Below, piece by piece: positions 6,263-18,036 of a stretch of DNA of 64,000 bases. The stretch's first letter is position 1. Each line of letters starts with the position of its first letter. Under the pieces are notes generated by a model. The model searched no databases. It saw only the letters and a list, made by a program, of their open reading frames with translations, and had not been told where the DNA came from. Both the position numbers and the translations under genes were made by a program. This DNA is from Alphaproteobacteria bacterium. GTDB taxonomy: Bacteria; Pseudomonadota; Alphaproteobacteria; DSM-16000; Inquilinaceae. Location: assembly GCA_028277405.1 (NCBI GenBank), contig JANQGH010000026.1, positions 1 through 64,000 on the forward strand. The letters are read 5' to 3'.

Positions 6263-8656
6263 TCAGCCGGCTGGCCCTCCGGCGCCTTGGCACACGGTAA
6301 AGTCCTGGCCGGCCCAGCCGCCGTCGCTCAAACGGCGCCAAGTGAAGACGATTCCGTCCTGGCGGCTCAGCGTGTCGGGCTGGAAATCGACGCCATGGAG
6401 ACCAAGGCCGAGTTCCGCCGTCGGCGCGTCGTTTGCCGTCTGCCAGTTGTCGGCGGACCAACGCAGGACGGCCGGGCTGGTCAAGGCGATCGTCAGCTTC
6501 TGTCCCGGCGCGACGGTCGAGATCGGCGCCTGGGGCAGCCAAAAGGACCGCTCGGCTTGCGGCCGCTTGCCCTTGTAGCGCTGCCACACCGTCTCAAGCC
6601 GGTCGCTGGGGCGGCCGAGGCGGTGCGAGACGGCAAGCTTGATGAACTCCGAATGGGTCCAGGCCAGTGGCATGGCGGAGCCGGTGGGGCGGCCGGGAAA
6701 CAGGCGCGCCGCTTCGATGGGCTCGGCGTCCCAGACCTGTTCCGGCATCAAACCGGCACGCCCGGTCATGGCCGTCATGGCGTTGAGATAGGGCAGCGGG
6801 TCGCGCCCGGCGGCGACCTCGTACATGCCGCGCTCGCCGGTCAATAGCGGCCAGGGGCGCCCCCGGCCGGTGCCGTCATAGGCGCCGCCGTCATCATGCT
6901 CGCCATAGCCGTCGCCATTGTAGCGGCGCCAGGCAGGCCCGTTCGGCGTCTCGGCCTTCAGCAAGGCGTCGGTAACGGTCAGGCTGTCGCGGATCAACGG
7001 GTCATCGGCGCTGCGCAGACCGAAGCGCACAAGCTGCAGGAAATCGGTGCTGACCTCTTCGTCGGCTGGCACGGCGGCGCGGTCAGCGGGCCGGTTGCGC
7101 AGAATCAGGTGCTGATGCAGGGAGCGTTCGTCGGAGGTCACCATGGCGGGTGCCATGCGCACATAGTACCCACCGATCTCGAGCCGTCGCGCCAGCGGCG
7201 TGTCGCGGACCGCCAACCAGTCCTCCAGATGGGCGTTCCAGAAATCGGCCAAGGCGCATGCCGTCCCGGCGGTATCGGTCTCGAGAAAGCGGGCACCTGC
7301 CACCAGGGCGGCAATGCAAAAGGCCAGGGTGAAGCAGTTGAGGCCGGCGTTTTCCTCCCACCTGTCCTGATCGCTCGACGGCCCGTTGGCGGCGATGAAG
7401 CCGAGCGCGCGGCCGACCATATCGCCGACCTCGATGCCGTCCAGGGCGTCGCGCTCGGCCAGCATGGCGGCCAGCAGTACCGGGGCGGCGGTCTCGTCAA
7501 GCTGAACGCCGGTCCAGTGCGGCGTGCCGCCCAGCCATTGGTTTTGATACCAATGGCCGTCCTCCGCCTGCGACGCGATCAGATAGCGTAGCGTATCGCG
7601 CGCCTCGTTCACGCAGCCGAGTGCCAGGAGGCCACCCGCGCTTTCCACCAGGTCGCGCGGCCAGACCAGATGATAGCCGGCCCGGTCGTCCTTGGTCGTG
7701 CCCCAGGGTACGCTGAGGCTGGCCACCATGGTGCCGGGATAGGTCTGGTCCCGGGACGTGCGCAGCACGGTTGCCGACAGCTTCACCTGGTTCTTGATGG
7801 CCTCGGGTGCGGTCAGACCGGCAATCACGTCCGTCGTAGTGTCGCTATGCCACTGGCGCCAGTCGGCAATCTGCCGGTCCCACATGACCTTGAAGGGGGA
7901 TAGCAGCGTGGCAAGGGCGAGTGTTGCCGCCGATTGCGCGGAGTCGCCGAAGCCGAGACCAAGCACCGCCTGTCGCGGCAAGGCGGCCATCAGCGCGACA
8001 TTGCCCGGCCCCGCCTCGGTATGGTGCCACGTCATCCGGCCGTTGCGGTCGAAGTCCTGCCAGCCGTCACTGGTGCCGACATAGCCGGCGCTCGCCGCGC
8101 CGAACGCGTCGCGCTGGGCGCCATCCACGGCCGCCAGCGCCAGGCCGAACGGGCCTTGCGAGGCGGTCAGCATGCAGCGTCCACCCAGATCCTGGATCGC
8201 GGCCCGATTGTGCCAGCCGCTGGCGCCCAGGCGCGGCGCCAGGAGGGCATAAGGGCGCAGGTCCGGATCACCGCTCAGATCCAACTCGATCGCGAGCACA
8301 TCGCGCAAGGGATCGGGGGTGACCCGCAGGCGCAGCGTGAACCGCTCGTGCCGATGCGTCGCCTCGACCGCCGGAATGCCGGGTTCCGGCAACGTTATCT
8401 CATAGCTGTTGAGCCGCTTGACCTCGACCCAGAAGCCCTTGCCGTCGGCGACGATGAAACCGAGATCGCGCACCTGCGGGATGTCGACGCGCGGGTAGTA
8501 GACCTCGTTGATAATGCCGAAGCCCATCGTGAACCAGATCCGCGATGGCCCCAGCGCACAGCCGACCATGTCCTTCGCGCTGCTGGTCCAGGTCGGCCCT
8601 ATACCCGGTCCGTCCGGCGCCGGACGTCGCCGCTGCTGCATCCTTAGCTCGCTCAT
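6263..8656 (-). CDS. Glycoside hydrolase family 15 glucoamylase/glucodextranase-like
   Basis: A 797-residue protein. The first 270 residues form the beta-sandwich domain of glucodextranase-type enzymes (GPSRIWFTMGFGIINEVYYPRVD), followed by the (alpha/alpha)6 barrel of GH15 with WPRDL at about 328-332 and WEENAGLN further on. GH15 enzymes release glucose from the non-reducing ends of alpha-glucans. There is no signal peptide, so it probably acts on internal glycogen-like glucan or imported oligosaccharides. It stands alone on the minus strand with a tRNA downstream and gph upstream, 103 bases away. Fine substrate choice (alpha-1,4, alpha-1,6 or trehalose) cannot be told from motifs. Confidence 0.9.
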   Translation of the reverse strand: MSELRMQQRRRPAPDGPGIGPTWTSSAKDMVGCALGPSRIWFTMGFGIINEVYYPRVDIPQVRDLGFIVADGKGFWVEVKRLNSYEITLPEPGIPAVEATHRHERFTLRLRVTPDPLRDVLAIELDLSGDPDLRPYALLAPRLGASGWHNRAAIQDLGGRCMLTASQGPFGLALAAVDGAQRDAFGAASAGYVGTSDGWQDFDRNGRMTWHHTEAGPGNVALMAALPRQAVLGLGFGDSAQSAATLALATLLSPFKVMWDRQIADWRQWHSDTTTDVIAGLTAPEAIKNQVKLSATVLRTSRDQTYPGTMVASLSVPWGTTKDDRAGYHLVWPRDLVESAGGLLALGCVNEARDTLRYLIASQAEDGHWYQNQWLGGTPHWTGVQLDETAAPVLLAAMLAERDALDGIEVGDMVGRALGFIAANGPSSDQDRWEENAGLNCFTLAFCIAALVAGARFLETDTAGTACALADFWNAHLEDWLAVRDTPLARRLEIGGYYVRMAPAMVTSDERSLHQHLILRNRPADRAAVPADEEVSTDFLQLVRFGLRSADDPLIRDSLTVTDALLKAETPNGPAWRRYNGDGYGEHDDGGAYDGTGRGRPWPLLTGERGMYEVAAGRDPLPYLNAMTAMTGRAGLMPEQVWDAEPIEAARLFPGRPTGSAMPLAWTHSEFIKLAVSHRLGRPSDRLETVWQRYKGKRPQAERSFWLPQAPISTVAPGQKLTIALTSPAVLRWSADNWQTANDAPTAELGLGLHGVDFQPDTLSRQDGIVFTWRRLSDGGWAGQDFTVCQGAGGPAG

Positions 8657-8759
8657 CCCGGCAACGTCCTTCGATCAGATGCCTGTCTGTGCCCTTGTGA
8701 TAAGACCATAGCGGCAGTCGAGATGCCATGCGCCGTCCCGGCACGCCCTCGATTATCCG

Positions 8760-9446
8760 TCAGGTGGTGGCCGCGAGTCCTGCGATCGCGCCCGGCAGTG
8801 CGTCGAAACGGTCGACCGACTGGGCACCAAACGTCTCCTGAGCGGGTTTCGCATAGCCATAGGTCACGAGGATTGCAGGAACATCGGCGGCGTGGGCGGC
8901 GCGCACGTCGTTTTCGTGATCACCGATCATGATGGCTTGGCGTGGTCGGCAGCCATGGTGGTCGAGGATCACGCGCACAGGTGCCGGGTCCGGCTTCAGC
9001 GCCGGCGCCGAGCCGCCGCCGACAACCGGGTCGAAGAAGTGTCGGATCCCGGTCATCTCAAGGGCTGTTTCGGCGGCTTCGGCCGGCTTGTTGGTGCACA
9101 CGGCCATGCGGTGTCCGGCAGCGGAAAAAAGGCTCAGCGTTTCTGCAACGCTCGGGTATAGGTCGCCGGCGTCAATCGGTTCGGCCGCGAGCATCGCGGC
9201 ATAGCGTTCGACAATGGCCTCGAACGGAGGCGCCGTCGGCTGCCCGCCCGTGGCGGCAAGGCCGCGTTCGACAAGCTTTGCCGCGCCGTCGCCGACCATG
9301 CGCTCGACCGCGTCCTGGGACAGGGGCTGGCGCCCCAGTTCCGTCAGGATGCGGCCCCATGCCCGTGTTATTTGCGGGCCGGTATTCACCAGCGTACCGT
9401 CGAGATCGAAGATCAACAGCGCTGGGTTTTGCGTTGAGGAAGGCAA
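8760..9446 (-). CDS. gph: Phosphoglycolate phosphatase-like HAD hydrolase
   Basis: A HAD-family phosphatase of about 228 residues. LIFDLDGTLVN near the start carries the nucleophile and acid Asp pair; CTNKP and GDHENDVRAA supply motifs II and IV. It would convert 2-phosphoglycolate to glycolate. The frame is open far upstream, but that part runs antisense into glmU and is not family-like. A TTG at 9446 with GGAG ten bases upstream gives the right family length and is my chosen start; there is no suitable ATG. Divergent from glmU, with 67 bases between them for both promoters. Related HAD subfamilies (for example AMP/Neu5Ac-9-P phosphatases) cannot be excluded. Confidence 0.87.
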   Translation of the reverse strand: MPSSTQNPALLIFDLDGTLVNTGPQITRAWGRILTELGRQPLSQDAVERMVGDGAAKLVERGLAATGGQPTAPPFEAIVERYAAMLAAEPIDAGDLYPSVAETLSLFSAAGHRMAVCTNKPAEAAETALEMTGIRHFFDPVVGGGSAPALKPDPAPVRVILDHHGCRPRQAIMIGDHENDVRAAHAADVPAILVTYGYAKPAQETFGAQSVDRFDALPGAIAGLAATT

Positions 9447-9513
9447 TGCTGAAACACTCCGCAACAAAGATTTATTTCGCCGGTTCGGGCCCGGCGTGGC
9501 ATCAGGCTGCGTC

Positions 9514-10902
9514 ATGACTGCAAGCACGCCCCCCGTCAACGATTCCCGCGACCTCGCCTGTGTGGTCCTTGCCGCCGGCAAGGGCACGCGGATGAAGTCC
9601 GCATTGCCGAAAGTCCTGCACAAGCTCGCCGGCAAGCCGATGATCAGCCATGTCCTGGATGCGGTCGGCGCCCTTGAGCCGTCGAGGACAGTCATCGTCA
9701 TCGGCCCCGATATGGATGCGGTCGCCGAAGCGGCGGCGCCGGCAATCCCGGCGATACAGCCGGCGCAGGATGGCACCGGCGGGGCCGTCCGGATTGCGAT
9801 GCCGGAACTGGTCGGTTTTGCTGGTGACGTGCTGGTCCTGTTCGGTGATGCGCCATTGGTTTCTGAGTCGACGCTGCGCGACATGCTGGCCCGCCGCCGC
9901 GCGGCCGATGATCCGGCCGTGGTCGTCATGGGCGTGCGGCTGGACGATCCGGCGGCGTTCGGCCGTTTGGTGACGGATGCTCAAGGCCGGCTGACGGCGA
10001 TCGTCGAGTTCAGGGACGCCGACGCGGAGACACGGGCGATTACGCTCTGCAATGGCGGCCTGATGGCAGTCGATGGCAAGCGGCTGCCGGCCCTGATCGA
10101 CGCATTGCGCGCCGACAATGCCAAGCGCGAATACTACCTCACCGATATCGTCGGCGAGGCCGTCGCCAGAGGTTGGGGCGCGGCGGTTGTCGAGGCTGCC
10201 GGTCCTCCAGGTTTGCTCGGCATCAACTCGCGGGCGGAGTTGGCGGCTGCGGAGGTGAGCCTTCAGAGAGCGCTGCGCCTGCAGGCGATGGAGGAGGGTG
10301 CGACCCTCATCGATCCTGAGACGGTCTTCTTCGCCGCCGATACGCGCCTGGGCCGCGACGTGGTGATCGAACCGTCGGTGTTTTTTGGCCCGGGGGCGGT
10401 CGTCGGTGACAACGTGACCATTAAGGCCTTCAGCCATATCGAGGGCGCGACGATCGCTGCGGGGGCCCAGGTCGGCCCCTATGCCAGGCTGCGGCCAGGT
10501 GCGGAAATCGGGCAGGGCGCGCGGATCGGCAACTTCGTCGAGGTCAAGAACGCCAGTCTCGGGGCTGGCGCGAAGGCGAACCATCTCAGCTATCTGGGCG
10601 ATGCGGAGATCGGCGCCCGAACGAACATCGGGGCCGGTGCCATCACCTGCAACTATGACGGCGTCAACAAGCATCGTACGGTGATTGGCGAGGACGTGTT
10701 CATCGGCACCAACGCGGCACTGGTGGCGCCGGTCGCAATCGGCGACCGGGCCAACGTCGCGGCAGGCAGTACGATCGGCAAGGATGTCGAGGCCGATGCG
10801 CTCGGCATCGCCCGGGGGCACCAGGAGAACCGGCCGGGCTGGGCCAAGATCTATCGTGAACGGTTGGAGAGGCTGAAGGCCGAGCGCCGGCGCGGAGGCT
10901 GA
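9514..10902 (+). CDS. glmU: Bifunctional GlmU: GlcN-1-P acetyltransferase / UDP-GlcNAc pyrophosphorylase
   Basis: A 462-residue cytoplasmic enzyme for the last two steps of UDP-GlcNAc synthesis. The N-terminal half has the pyrophosphorylase motif LAAGKGTRMKS (about 19-29); the C-terminal half, from about 255, is a left-handed beta helix of hexapeptide repeats ending in GVNKHRTVIGEDVFIGTN. The ATG at 9514 gives the usual length; the open frame extends upstream but into gph. Only six bases separate its stop from glmS, so the two form an operon that controls amino-sugar supply for peptidoglycan and lipopolysaccharide. Confidence 0.96.
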   Translation: MTASTPPVNDSRDLACVVLAAGKGTRMKSALPKVLHKLAGKPMISHVLDAVGALEPSRTVIVIGPDMDAVAEAAAPAIPAIQPAQDGTGGAVRIAMPELVGFAGDVLVLFGDAPLVSESTLRDMLARRRAADDPAVVVMGVRLDDPAAFGRLVTDAQGRLTAIVEFRDADAETRAITLCNGGLMAVDGKRLPALIDALRADNAKREYYLTDIVGEAVARGWGAAVVEAAGPPGLLGINSRAELAAAEVSLQRALRLQAMEEGATLIDPETVFFAADTRLGRDVVIEPSVFFGPGAVVGDNVTIKAFSHIEGATIAAGAQVGPYARLRPGAEIGQGARIGNFVEVKNASLGAGAKANHLSYLGDAEIGARTNIGAGAITCNYDGVNKHRTVIGEDVFIGTNAALVAPVAIGDRANVAAGSTIGKDVEADALGIARGHQENRPGWAKIYRERLERLKAERRRGG

Positions 10903-10908
10903 TCGCCC

Positions 10909-12732
<1,824 letters not shown>

Positions 12733-12867
12733 CGGCAGCGCCGCTCTCGAATTCCTGGCTTGGGCATGGCGGGCCGACTGCCTACATGCTATGCGAAACC
12801 ACTGCTCGACCCCGGTCCCGCCGGTGTCTGCCTTCAGATCACTAATCCTATCGTCAGAGGAAAACCT

Positions 12868-14334
12868 ATGGCCGCGCCGTCCCTCAAAGATGCCACTCTG
12901 TTTCGCCAGCAATGCTACGTCGACGGCACATGGATCGATGCCGACGATGGCACCACCGTCGATGTCACCAACCCGGCCGACAGCAGCGTCATCGGTACCG
13001 TGCCGAAGCTCGGCGCGCGCGAGACACGCCGGGCGATCGAGGCCGCGAATGCCGCCTGGCCGGCCTGGCGGGCCAAGACCGCCAAGGAGCGCGAGGTCAT
13101 CCTGAAACGCTGGTCCCAGCTGATGATCGAAAACCAGGATGATCTCGGCCGCTTGATGACGATCGAGCAGGGCAAGCCGCTGGCCGAGGCCAAGGGTGAG
13201 GTCGCCTACGCCGCTAGCTTCCTCGACTGGTTCGCCGAGGAAGGACGCCGGATTTACGGCGATGTCATTCCGACCTATGCCAAGGACCGGCGCATCGTCG
13301 TTACCAAGGAGCCGATCGGGGTGTGTGCCGCGATCACGCCGTGGAACTTCCCGTCAGCCATGATCACGCGCAAGGCGGGGCCGGCACTGGCCGCCGGCTG
13401 CCCAATGGTCGTCAAGCCGGCGACCTCGACACCCTACAGCGCTCTGGCCATGTGCGAACTGGCCGAACGTGCCGGCGTTCCGGCCGGCGTGATCAATGTG
13501 GTCACCGGCGGGTCGTCGGCCATCGGTGGCGAACTGACGGCCAACCCGATCGTGCGCAAGCTGACCTTCACCGGCTCGACCGAGATCGGCAAGCTGCTGG
13601 CCGAGCAATGTGCCGGCACCATGAAGAAGATCTCGATGGAGCTAGGCGGCAACGCCCCCTTCATCGTTTTTGACGACGCAGATATCGATGCGGCCGTCGA
13701 GGGCGCCATGATCTCGAAGTTCCGCAACACCGGCCAGACTTGCGTCTGCGCCAACCGCATCTTCGTGCAGGACGGCGTTTATGAAGAGTTCGTTGCCAAG
13801 CTGACCGAGGCGACGAACGCGCTGAAGGTGGCCAACGGCCTTGAGGATGGCGCGCAGCAGGGCCCGCTGATCGACATGGCGGCGGTCGAGAAGGTGGAAG
13901 AGCATATCGCCGACGCGGTCGGGCGCGGCGCCAGCGTCGTCGCCGGAGGCGAGCGCCATGCCCATGGTGGTACCTTCTTCCAACCCACGGTGCTGTCCGA
14001 CATGACCACCGACATGAAGATCATGAAGGAGGAAACCTTTGGCCCCGTCGCGCCGGTCTTCCGCTTCAAGACCGAGGACGAGGCCATTGCGATGGCCAAC
14101 GACACGGAATTCGGCCTCGCCTCCTACTTCTACGCTCGCGATATCGGTCGTATCTGGCGGGTCGGCGAAGGGCTGGAATACGGCATTGTCGGTGTGAACA
14201 CCGGCCTGATCTCCACCGAGGTCGCCCCCTTCGGTGGCATCAAGGAGAGCGGGATCGGGCGCGAGGGCTCGAAGTACGGCATCGAGGACTATGTCGAGAT
14301 CAAGTATCTCTGCATGGCCGGCCTCGATAGCTGA
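12868..14334 (+). CDS. gabD: NAD(P)-dependent succinate-semialdehyde dehydrogenase
   Basis: A 488-residue aldehyde dehydrogenase. ITPWNFPSAM contains the cofactor-side Asn, SMELGGNAPF the catalytic Glu region, and GQTCVCANR the catalytic Cys. The overall pattern, including the CxC around the active site, fits the GabD group, which oxidises succinate semialdehyde to succinate in the GABA shunt; glutarate-semialdehyde dehydrogenases are close alternatives. The ATG at 12868 is preceded by CAGAGGAAAA and gives the family length; the longer open frame starts in the intergenic region. It is followed after 24 bases by gor. Confidence 0.9.
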   Translation: MAAPSLKDATLFRQQCYVDGTWIDADDGTTVDVTNPADSSVIGTVPKLGARETRRAIEAANAAWPAWRAKTAKEREVILKRWSQLMIENQDDLGRLMTIEQGKPLAEAKGEVAYAASFLDWFAEEGRRIYGDVIPTYAKDRRIVVTKEPIGVCAAITPWNFPSAMITRKAGPALAAGCPMVVKPATSTPYSALAMCELAERAGVPAGVINVVTGGSSAIGGELTANPIVRKLTFTGSTEIGKLLAEQCAGTMKKISMELGGNAPFIVFDDADIDAAVEGAMISKFRNTGQTCVCANRIFVQDGVYEEFVAKLTEATNALKVANGLEDGAQQGPLIDMAAVEKVEEHIADAVGRGASVVAGGERHAHGGTFFQPTVLSDMTTDMKIMKEETFGPVAPVFRFKTEDEAIAMANDTEFGLASYFYARDIGRIWRVGEGLEYGIVGVNTGLISTEVAPFGGIKESGIGREGSKYGIEDYVEIKYLCMAGLDS

Positions 14335-14358
14335 TCCGTCGCTTCGGGAACGCCGACC

Positions 14359-15741
14359 ATGGCTTTCGACTACGACTATTTCGTCATCGGCGCGGGGTCG
14401 GGCGGCGTGCGCTCGGCCCGTATCGCCGCTCAGCATGGCGCGCGTGTCGCCATCGCCGAGGAACGGTATTTCGGCGGCACGTGCGTGAATGTCGGCTGCG
14501 TGCCGAAGAAGCTGCTGGCTTACGCCTCGCACTTCGGCGAGGATTTCTCCGATGCCGCCGGTTTCGGCTGGACGGTCGGCGAAACCAGCCATGACTGGTC
14601 GCGCCTGATCGCCAACAAGGACGCGGAGATCGACCGCCTGAACGGCATCTATCAGCGCCTGTTGGAAGGGGCGGGCGTCACGATCTATGAGGCGAGGGCG
14701 GTTCTTGAGGGCGCCCACACCATCCGGGTCGGCGACGAGACCGTGACCGCGGACAAGATTCTGGTCGCGACCGGCGGTTGGCCCAACTTGCCGGACGAGC
14801 CCGGCGTGAAGGAACACGCCATCACGTCGAACGAGATCTTTCACCTCGACAAGATGCCCAAGCGGGTGGTGATCGCGGGGGGCGGTTACATCGCCGTCGA
14901 GTTCGCCAGCATCCTGAACGGTCTCGGCGCGGATGTGTGCCTTCTCTATCGCGGAGAGTTGTTCCTGCGCGGCTTCGACTATGATGTCCGCTCCACGGTT
15001 GCCGAAGAGATGGCCAAGCACGGTGTGGATTTGCGGTTTCACACCATCATCTCCCGCGTCAGCAAAAGCCATGATTGCCTGATCGTGGAACTCAGCGACG
15101 GCTCGATGGTGGAGGTCGATGCCGTGCTGATGGCGATCGGTCGCACACCGAACACGGCGGGCCTGGGCCTGGAGAGGGCGGGCGTCAAGCTGGCCGAGAA
15201 CGGCGCCATTATCGTGGACGACGACTACCGCACCTCGGCGGAGAACATCTATGCGCTGGGCGACGTGATCGACCGCGTTCCGTTGACGCCGGTGGCGATC
15301 GCCGAGGGGCACGCGCTGGCCGACACCCTGTTTGGCGGTTTCGACGACCGTTCTGTCGATTATCGCAACATCGCCACGGCCGTCTTTTGCCGACCGGAGA
15401 TCGGGACCGTCGGCCTGAACGAGGACGAGGCGCGGCGCAAGCATGTCGCGGTAGACATCTACCGCACAAGCTTCCGGCCCATGAAGCACACCTTGTCCGG
15501 CCGCGACGCCCGCTCGCTGATGAAGCTGGTGGTCGACCGGGAAAGCCAGCGTGTCGTCGGCTGCCATGTGGTCGGCGACGATGCGGCGGAAATGGTGCAA
15601 TCCGTCGCCGTCGCGATCAATTGCGGCGCCACCAAGCGCGATTTCGACCGCACCATCGGCATCCACCCGACCAGTGCGGAAGAACTGGTTACCATGCGCC
15701 AGAAGGCGCCGGAACCGGATCTGGAAGAGGCGGCCGAATAA
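14359..15741 (+). CDS. gor: Glutathione-disulfide reductase
   Basis: A 460-residue flavoprotein that reduces GSSG with NADPH. FAD-binding GAGSGGVRSARIAA lies near the N terminus, the redox disulfide is in GGTCVNVGCVPKK, GGGYIAVEFA binds NADPH, and HPTSAEELVTMR at the C-terminal end contains the active-site His of the partner subunit. The length is typical. It lies just downstream of gabD on the same strand and ends beside a hairpin at 15755-15779, convergent with the DoxX gene. Confidence 0.94.
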   Translation: MAFDYDYFVIGAGSGGVRSARIAAQHGARVAIAEERYFGGTCVNVGCVPKKLLAYASHFGEDFSDAAGFGWTVGETSHDWSRLIANKDAEIDRLNGIYQRLLEGAGVTIYEARAVLEGAHTIRVGDETVTADKILVATGGWPNLPDEPGVKEHAITSNEIFHLDKMPKRVVIAGGGYIAVEFASILNGLGADVCLLYRGELFLRGFDYDVRSTVAEEMAKHGVDLRFHTIISRVSKSHDCLIVELSDGSMVEVDAVLMAIGRTPNTAGLGLERAGVKLAENGAIIVDDDYRTSAENIYALGDVIDRVPLTPVAIAEGHALADTLFGGFDDRSVDYRNIATAVFCRPEIGTVGLNEDEARRKHVAVDIYRTSFRPMKHTLSGRDARSLMKLVVDRESQRVVGCHVVGDDAAEMVQSVAVAINCGATKRDFDRTIGIHPTSAEELVTMRQKAPEPDLEEAAE

Positions 15742-15754
15742 GCTGAAAAGAAAG

Positions 15755-15779
15755 AGGGCGGCCTGGCAAGGACCGCCCT
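15755..15779 (-). terminator. Hairpin between gor and the DoxX gene, terminator for the minus-strand bufferin operon
   Basis: A 7-bp stem AGGGCGG/CCGCCCT around an 11-base loop. Read on the minus strand, the stem is followed by CTTTCTTTTC, a fair T-rich tract, so it should stop transcripts from the bufferin operon. On the plus strand there is no T run, so termination of gor would be weaker. Confidence 0.6.
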
Positions 15780-15803
15780 TGAGCGCTGATCTGGCGCTGG
15801 TCC

Positions 15804-16328
15804 TTAGCGCTCTTTCAGGATCAGCCACCGAATGCCGTAGTCGATCGAGGCCCGGCCCGGGCCGATGATGAACAGGGCCAACCCCACGAACATCCACGGG
15901 AACTGTTCGCTGGCGATGGCGATGCCGTTTGCCATGCCCTGCTCGGTCTGGCCGACGATGAAGAAGATGGTCGCCGCCATGATCGCCAGGCCGAGGGCCG
16001 CCCAGCGGCCGAAGCAGCCGAAGACCAGCAGGACCGGCAGGGTGATCTCGGCGGCTGTGGTCACAAAGGCGGCTGTTTGCGGGTCGAGGAAGGGCACCGG
16101 GTGGATGGACTGGAAGAACAGCGGCTGGCGGCTGTAGCTTGCCAGCCGGATTTGGCCGGCATCCCAGAACGGTATGGCAAGCCAGATCCGCGGCGCAAGC
16201 AATACGAGGCCCAGAATCCAAGCCGGCATGGTGGACAACCGGTCGAACGGGCCGCGCCCGAAGACGAGCGCCCAAAAGGTTCGGGCCTTGCTGGGGGCAG
16301 GGGATGCTGCGGTGCTTTCGTACGACAT
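15804..16328 (-). CDS. bufD: DoxX-family membrane protein, last gene of the bufferin operon
   Basis: A 174-residue inner-membrane protein with four predicted helices in the DoxX pattern (LGLVLLAPRIWLAIPFW near 39-55, ITLPVLLVFGCFG, LAIMAATIFFIVG, FVGLALFIIGPG). The family is described as respiratory or sulfur-metabolism associated and is often found with bufferin genes, where it is called BufD; its task there is unsettled. It lies 15 bases downstream of bufC on the same strand. The symbol rests on context. Confidence 0.8.
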   Translation of the reverse strand: MSYESTAASPAPSKARTFWALVFGRGPFDRLSTMPAWILGLVLLAPRIWLAIPFWDAGQIRLASYSRQPLFFQSIHPVPFLDPQTAAFVTTAAEITLPVLLVFGCFGRWAALGLAIMAATIFFIVGQTEQGMANGIAIASEQFPWMFVGLALFIIGPGRASIDYGIRWLILKER

Positions 16329-16343
16329 GGGTGCTTTCCTTTG

Positions 16344-17132
16344 CTATTCAGCCGTCCCGCGATCGGTTTCCAACGACACCGTGCAGAAGGTGCCGCGCTG
16401 TAAGTGGGCGACAAGCGCATGTTGCAGGTCGAATTGCGCGTCGGTCTCGGCGGCGCGAACCGCCGCTTCTTCAAGGGTCGCGCCGCTGGCGATGGCTGCC
16501 AGCAGGGCGTCTTCTCCGGCGGTCAAAATCTGGCTGACGACTTGTGACGTCGGGCGCATCACCAACACGGTCTCGCCGCCCCGGTCCAGATCGACGGGTT
16601 TCACCTCGTCGGCCTGGTTGACCTGCCAGATGGATTGCACCGGCCAGCGTGACCGCACGATGCGGACGCTGGGGTGCGGGCGAAAGCACAGCGCGCCGTA
16701 TTGGTCGGCCGGTACGCGCTGCAGGGCGGCGATATCGACGATCGGTGCCTCTTCGGCGAACAGCGCCTCGTTCCGCGCCCACTCAAGCCTCGCGACATCG
16801 CCGAGATACGGCACCGATCGGGCCGGCTCGAAACCATCGAGAAAGGTGCCGAAACCGCCACCATAGGCCAGCAACTGCGGCTGCAGTGGCGGGTGAGCCT
16901 TCACGAATGCGCGCGCGGCCTGGTCGAAAAAGCGCTCGCCAACCAACCGCTCGACGACCGGATAGCAAGCCGCCAAGGCCTTGGACAGCGAGATCAGCGT
17001 GTTGTTGCGGTAGATGCCGACCCGGCGGTCGGACGAGATCTCATCCTCGACAATGAAGCCGCGCGCCGGAAGATCGTCGTCGCCCAGCACGCCGGCGCGA
17101 AACGCCTCTTGGATGTCAAGCAACGTGGACAT
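16344..17132 (-). CDS. bufC: BufC-like partner protein (DUF2063, putative DNA-binding-domain family)
   Basis: A 262-residue protein whose N-terminal 95 residues ([10 protein letters not shown]..., [27 protein letters not shown]) match DUF2063. In RiPP clusters with DUF692 enzymes this protein acts as the recognition partner that helps bring the precursor peptide to the enzyme. Its start overlaps the end of bufB by 17 bases, so they are translationally coupled. It has no catalytic motif that I can see. The older name 'DNA-binding domain-containing' is an automatic label; a partner role is far likelier here. Confidence 0.87.
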   Translation of the reverse strand: MSTLLDIQEAFRAGVLGDDDLPARGFIVEDEISSDRRVGIYRNNTLISLSKALAACYPVVERLVGERFFDQAARAFVKAHPPLQPQLLAYGGGFGTFLDGFEPARSVPYLGDVARLEWARNEALFAEEAPIVDIAALQRVPADQYGALCFRPHPSVRIVRSRWPVQSIWQVNQADEVKPVDLDRGGETVLVMRPTSQVVSQILTAGEDALLAAIASGATLEEAAVRAAETDAQFDLQHALVAHLQRGTFCTVSLETDRGTAE

Positions 17133-18036
17133 TGGCCATGCTGCTGTGCTGGGCGCGGACCGACGACAGGATCAGCTCCGCCTTGCGCGCCTCGGCCAGC
17201 AAAACGTCAAGTTCGGGGATGTTGTTGTCCCATTCCACCAGGGTGGGGGTCGGGCCGACCCGTTCTAAAGCCCGCCGAAACAGAGTCCAAACGGCGGACT
17301 CGACATGGGTGCCGTGATCGTCGATCAGGATCACCCGGTCGGTGCCGTCCTCGTCGGCGAAGTGCTGGACGAAATGCCCGGCGACGTGGATTTCCTGAAC
17401 CTTGTCCAGTGGCACCGCGTCCAGATAGGCGTTGGCATCGAACCGGTGGTTGTGGGCGCTGACATGGATATTGTTGACGTCCAGCAGCAGGCCGCAGCCC
17501 GTCCGTTTGACGATCGCGGCCATGAACTCCCATTCCGGCATCGTCGAGCTCTTGAACGACACGTAAGAGGATGGGTTTTCGACCAGCATTTGCCGGCCGA
17601 GCGCCTCCTGCGCGTGTTCGATGTTGCGGCAGATGATGTCCAGCGCCTCGTCCGTGTACGGCAACGGCAACAGGTCGTTCAGGTAGACCCCGCCGGTCAC
17701 CGACCAGGACACGTGTTCGGAGATCAGGCCGGGCTGAAATCGGTCGATCACCGCCTTGATGTTTGCCAAATGGCCCTTGTCCAGGCCTTCGGCAGAGCCC
17801 AACGACAGTCCCACGCCGTGGCAGCTCAGCGGATAGTCCTGACGGATCTTCTCCAACGCCCGCAACCTAGGCCCGCCGGCGCCGATATAGTTCTCTGTGT
17901 GGACCTCGAGCCAAGCCGCCGGCGGCCGCTCGCGAACGAAGGCGGGAATATGCGGATGGCGCAGACCGACACCGGCGCGATCGGGAATTCCCAGATGCTC
18001 GAAACCGGTATGCGCTTCACGTGTTTGGTCAGCCAT
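17116..18036 (-). CDS. bufB: DUF692 multinuclear non-heme iron oxidase (MNIO), BufB
   Basis: A 306-residue TIM-barrel enzyme of the DUF692/MNIO family. Visible family motifs are GVGLRHPHI near the start, [50 protein letters not shown] and EIHVAGH, which supply the His, Glu and Asp iron ligands. In characterised bufferin systems the enzyme oxidises Cys residues of BufA, giving copper-binding thiooxazole groups. The ATG at 18036 overlaps bufA by 8 bases; another ATG at 18045 is in frame (MAVMADQ). The open frame extends upstream, but only as antisense-free read-through of bufA in another frame. It is followed by bufC with a 17-base overlap. Confidence 0.92.
   Translation of the reverse strand: MADQTREAHTGFEHLGIPDRAGVGLRHPHIPAFVRERPPAAWLEVHTENYIGAGGPRLRALEKIRQDYPLSCHGVGLSLGSAEGLDKGHLANIKAVIDRFQPGLISEHVSWSVTGGVYLNDLLPLPYTDEALDIICRNIEHAQEALGRQMLVENPSSYVSFKSSTMPEWEFMAAIVKRTGCGLLLDVNNIHVSAHNHRFDANAYLDAVPLDKVQEIHVAGHFVQHFADEDGTDRVILIDDHGTHVESAVWTLFRRALERVGPTPTLVEWDNNIPELDVLLAEARKAELILSSVRAQHSSMANVHVA

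Noticed and set aside
10903-10908. glmS riboswitch/ribozyme
   Set aside because: Only six bases separate glmU and glmS, too short for such an element.
13642-16275. 877-codon open frame on the minus strand
   Set aside because: It is antisense to gabD and gor, both of which have full conserved motifs; the translation is low-complexity Arg/Gly/Asp-rich and family-free, a by-product of GC-rich codon use.
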